From: Helopsaltes ochotensis
Taxonomy: Eukaryota > Chordata > Aves > Passeriformes > Locustellidae
Assembly: GCA_013400155.1 (NCBI GenBank)
Contig: VXBM01000140.1
Location: 200,450-264,449 of the forward strand
Direction: 5' to 3'
Length of the DNA stretch: 64,000 nucleotides
This document shows positions 60,501 to 64,000 of the stretch, one piece after another. The translations under genes were made by a program, and so were the position numbers. Every line of letters starts with the position of its first letter. The first letter of the stretch is position 1. The notes beneath the pieces were generated by a model. It saw only the letters and a list, made by a program, of their open reading frames with translations, ran no database searches and had not been told where the DNA came from.

Positions 60501-63500
60501 TCTTAGGATTAATGCTGTACATTGAAAAGAAAAAAAGAGTCTTCTACTGACAATTAATTCTGTAAGTTCACATTTTGATAGCAATCATAAATAATATATC
60601 ATTGCTCTTGGCTCCTGATAAAATGGGATGCTTCTATCATCTGTAACATTCTTTCTAATACATATAAAGCAATTACTTTATTTTGTTTAGCTTTTTAATA
60701 GCCCATAGAGTGACTTGCAAATTATTTCCAAGGAAAAAAAATTTCTTGTTTGCACCAAGAAATACAAATCCCAAAAAACCTGAGATGTAAGTCATTACCT
60801 CTTATAAGGTTACTGTATACGTTCCTTGCCAGAAAGATATCTGAGAACAATGCTAAAGCATTTGCTTAAAATTAGCAATTACCTTGTCTTGCAATAATAC
60901 AGTTACACAACTAAAGGCAATTTAGTGAAAAATGTTACACCTCATTAAATACACGCTGCCATAAATTTTATATTTTTAGTACAGGAAACTGCTCTATTCA
61001 TGAGGGTCAAAGGCAATGTCTGCTAAGATGTCTGCTCCAGAGAAAGCAGATGATAATAATGGATACAATACACTATCCATAAATAGCCTTCACTTTGCCT
61101 TACTTTTCATTTATTGCTAGAGTCCAATAATAAAAAATCAATCTACTTCAGCCTCACCATTACTGGATGAAGTGCAACCAATTTTGTTTCCTTTTGGAAT
61201 TAGAAATCAAAGTTGTGAGTTCATTTTCCTGTTCCACAAACACCTCATATTTTTACACTAATCCTCAGTGAGTGACACATACAATTATATCAGTGTCACC
61301 TTCTTTCAGATGCCTGAATAGATTGTGCAGTCAACACTGGGTTGCATGACTGGGATCAACTGTTTGTAAGAACACTTTATTTACTCTCTTCCAGTCTAAT
61401 TAAAAGCAAGTAAGCAAACAAACAAACCCCCAAACCACCTTTCAGATTCTGTTTCCTTGGATATTTTACCAAGAATACATTCAGGATGTGCATGCAAAAT
61501 ATAGTTATCCACAACACACCTTTTTTTTTTTTTTTAATTCAACCCTAAGCATGTAGGCTTTTCCCAAAGCCTTGACCTCCAGATTCTTCTGTCCTCAGGC
61601 CTTTCCAACAGACATAAAGCTTAAGGCAAAGTGTTATTTAGACTCCATAAACTCCTCATGCCTGACCACTTGACCTCTGCTCACCCAGGCTGCTGGTTAG
61701 CTGACTTCCCAGCTGACTTGGCCTGTGCCAACTAGAACAGTTCAAGGGTAGTGCAGGTTAAACACCATTTCCAGGGAGCTCTGTGGATGACCCTGCTTCA
61801 AGTCTGCTCTCTACAGACTCCCTCAATGCTATCTCAGCAAGTGCTGCACCCTCAAATACTGCATGCTTTCATTAAAGTGACCTAATTTAGTTGTTTGGGG
61901 TTTTTTTTTTTAACTGTGGGAAAGAAAACTGTGGAGGTGAAACTTTTAAACAAAAGGTAACAAACAGCCACTTTCTAATACAATGAACTGGATAAAAAAA
62001 CCCCGCAGACATGAGCAAGTTATGTTTGAAGGCCACAGGATGACAAATAGCACAGGGGAGCTCCAGGGCCATTTGAGATGTAGTGTTTGATGGGCCAATC
62101 TGATCTTAAGGAGAATACAGCCCTAAATAATCTGGGCATGAGCTAAGCTATGCCTCCAGGCAGGGAGAAAGGCTGTGTACAGCTTAGCAGAGGCATAGAT
62201 AAAAATGCCTCTAATCTTCATGTGACTGAGAACCTGACTGAGCTGTATGCAAGTGATACTCTTGCCACTTATAAAGTAAGTAGGTAGATACAAAAATGGC
62301 AAAAGTGGTTCTGCTGACTGAAAAGATCTTTTGATAGCTAAAAAATGTGATTTGTTACACAATTCTTGAATTAAGTCTCCTTTTAATATTGGTTTGCAAG
62401 GACAATTCTTCTAAGCCACTCAGAAAGTGACAAATTTCTTCTGGTATTCCTCAGGTCAATTTAAGTCCAAGCCTGTAACAAACAACAAGATCCTACATGA
62501 AATCCAACCTTCACATCTAAAATTATTTTGGAAGCTTACTGAAGCCACTGACCTCACAGCAGACAATGCTCTGTTTGGAATATTGAGGAACCTCCACCCT
62601 TCTGGGAATTCCCCATTCCCAGAATGCTGCGTGTGTGTTGCTCCTTCATTTATTGGTGCAGACAAAGTTGAAATGAAGGGAAATGGACAATATATAATCT
62701 TGCATGACATTATAATTAAATGTGTGACTTGTCAAAACCTTTGTTTAACAGGATGAGCACACTTAGCCAGATCCCATATGTGTGTTAATTATAGCGAGAA
62801 AGCAAACAAAATGTCAATAGTTAAAACAAATCCTACCAACAGGAAATGGTTATCAAGCTGTGATAAAATGTTTATCCGGAAATGTTTTTACACTATCCAA
62901 AACATTTCCTGTCTGTAACATTTTTTGTGGGAAAAAGAATATCTGTGGTGCTAGAAATAGTATCTTTGCAAGGAATTAAATGACAGTGCTTACAGAAAAT
63001 GACTATAGTAACAAATCTAGCTTCTCTCCTATTTTCTTCTTTGTACATAGTATGATGTAACTGAAAGAAAACTGTTTCCAGAAGTTACATGGTCATCACT
63101 AAAGTTTGTACATCACAGATTAAAAAATAATTCAAAGCAAATTTTCGATAGGTAATACTTAAGCAATGTAATCATGGAGATAGTGGAACCTTGATCCTTG
63201 CTCACTGAGACTGGATAGTGAAACAGTATTTCTATTAAAATATCTGAAAAATATCAAAAGAGATTAATTAGACTGTAAAACAGTACTGTTGAAGGCACCA
63301 AAAGATAGTACTCAAGGGGAAGAGGAGCCAGAGATTATGTTATAATGCTTACTCAAAATAAAAAAAATATATGAAGAACTATATTTCCATAATCATGACT
63401 TTTCAAAACTAGGAAAATTGTGATTTGTTGCAAACATTATGGGTAGTATCACAAAGTCACAACAGAGTGATTATACAACATTAGAATATAAGCAAATACT

Positions 63501-63885
63501 TGTCAGGATCAATCTAGTAAGACATTACTGAATACAGAAGCATAATAGACAATTCTTCCTAGATTTGTTCTATCAGCCATATGATGTCTAACTTGTGGTC
63601 TGTTATTCCATCCTTACAATATTACATCCTCCCAAAAAAAAACCAGTGAAGTTTAATGGCTTTTTAAGAGGAATTCAGCCACTAAAACTGCTTGAGTATT
63701 TGGAAAAATTAGGTTATTGTGAAATAATCTTTTTATTAATCAACACTTACATAAAAGACATTTTGCTTTGATTAAAAACTGTTATTTGTTCCTATTTTAA
63801 CTGCAGGTCCTATACCTCTTATTGCATTTATTTTTTCCTTTACATGGAATCTACAATGGAACAAATTTCTTGTACAATGGAACTA
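60501..63885. other. AT-rich non-coding stretch
   Basis: Apart from a T homopolymer at 61521, nothing is recognised. RCBTB2 would be expected further right by synteny, but no RCC1-repeat or BTB coding sequence is visible. Confidence 0.5.
61521..61535. repeat. 15-base T homopolymer
   Basis: Fifteen consecutive T, following ACAACACACC. A simple homopolymer with no recognisable retroposon body in either direction. Confidence 0.85.
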
Positions 63886-63965
63886 ATGATAGAATCCTAA
63901 AAGTGGAAAGGACTTTAACAGGTCATCTGATCAATTTTAATGACCTGGATTATGATCAACAAAAG
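63886..63965 (-). mobile_element. Probable CR1 3'-end fragment near the window edge
   Basis: The plus strand reads aatgatagaatcctaaaagt, ggaaaggactttaacaggtc, atctgatcaa. This matches the complement of an old CR1 3' end ('aatcatagaatcat...ggaagggacct...aggtcatctagtcca'). It decays after about 75 bases, so the length is uncertain and it may continue past the window. Confidence 0.5.
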
Positions 63966-64000
63966 TTACTTTAACTTTGATCTACAACTTCACTGGGCAA

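Noticed and set aside
1..64000. CRISPR arrays, bacterial operons, tRNA or rRNA genes
   Set aside because: No regularly spaced direct repeats, no cloverleaf with A/B boxes and no rRNA-like sequence was seen; the window is vertebrate nuclear DNA.

Overview
The window looks like avian (sauropsid) nuclear DNA. Its recognisable interspersed repeats are nearly all CR1 LINE fragments of several ages, many carrying the CR1 3' signature related to 'attctatgattctatgat'. I see no mammalian L1 or Alu. Base composition is AT-rich, coding density is very low, and introns or intergenic DNA dominate. I do not commit to a species.

Only one protein-coding gene is supported: an intact class-A GPCR on the minus strand at 15678..16622 that reads as cysteinyl leukotriene receptor 2 (CYSLTR2). 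The coding region is uninterrupted. Directly upstream of the ATG (to the right) is a good 3' splice acceptor, so one or more 5' non-coding exons should lie at higher coordinates. A candidate 3' UTR and AATAAA signal lie to the left, near 15162. In human 13q14 the order is RCBTB2 - CYSLTR2 - FNDC3A. By synteny FNDC3A is expected beyond the left edge and RCBTB2 beyond the right edge, but I see no exon of either here.

Layout. 1-7745: non-coding, with one unusually long unexplained open frame (4682-5851, one in-frame TGA) and AT microsatellites. 7746-9250: two minus-strand CR1 fragments. 11985-12555: a third minus-strand CR1. 15160-16645: the CYSLTR2 terminal exon. 21330-22865: an old plus-strand CR1 split by a younger CR1 in the same orientation. 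32985-33145: a possible Harbinger/PIF transposase relic. 34960-35046 and 50735-50880: short CR1 3' ends. 43350-43412: a pure 52-base A tract. 48326-48379: two perfect palindromes. 58884-58924: a perfect 18-bp hairpin. 60205-60500: a very old minus-strand CR1 3' end. 63886-63965: a probable further CR1 3' end. The remaining sequence holds nothing I can name, and most short open frames there look like chance.

I found no clear undescribed biological system. The items most worth checking are the CYSLTR2 stop codon sitting inside a splice-donor consensus, the two palindromic loci, the Harbinger-like relic, the nested CR1, and the candidate CTCF and CpG-cluster sites in the gene-free DNA upstream of CYSLTR2.
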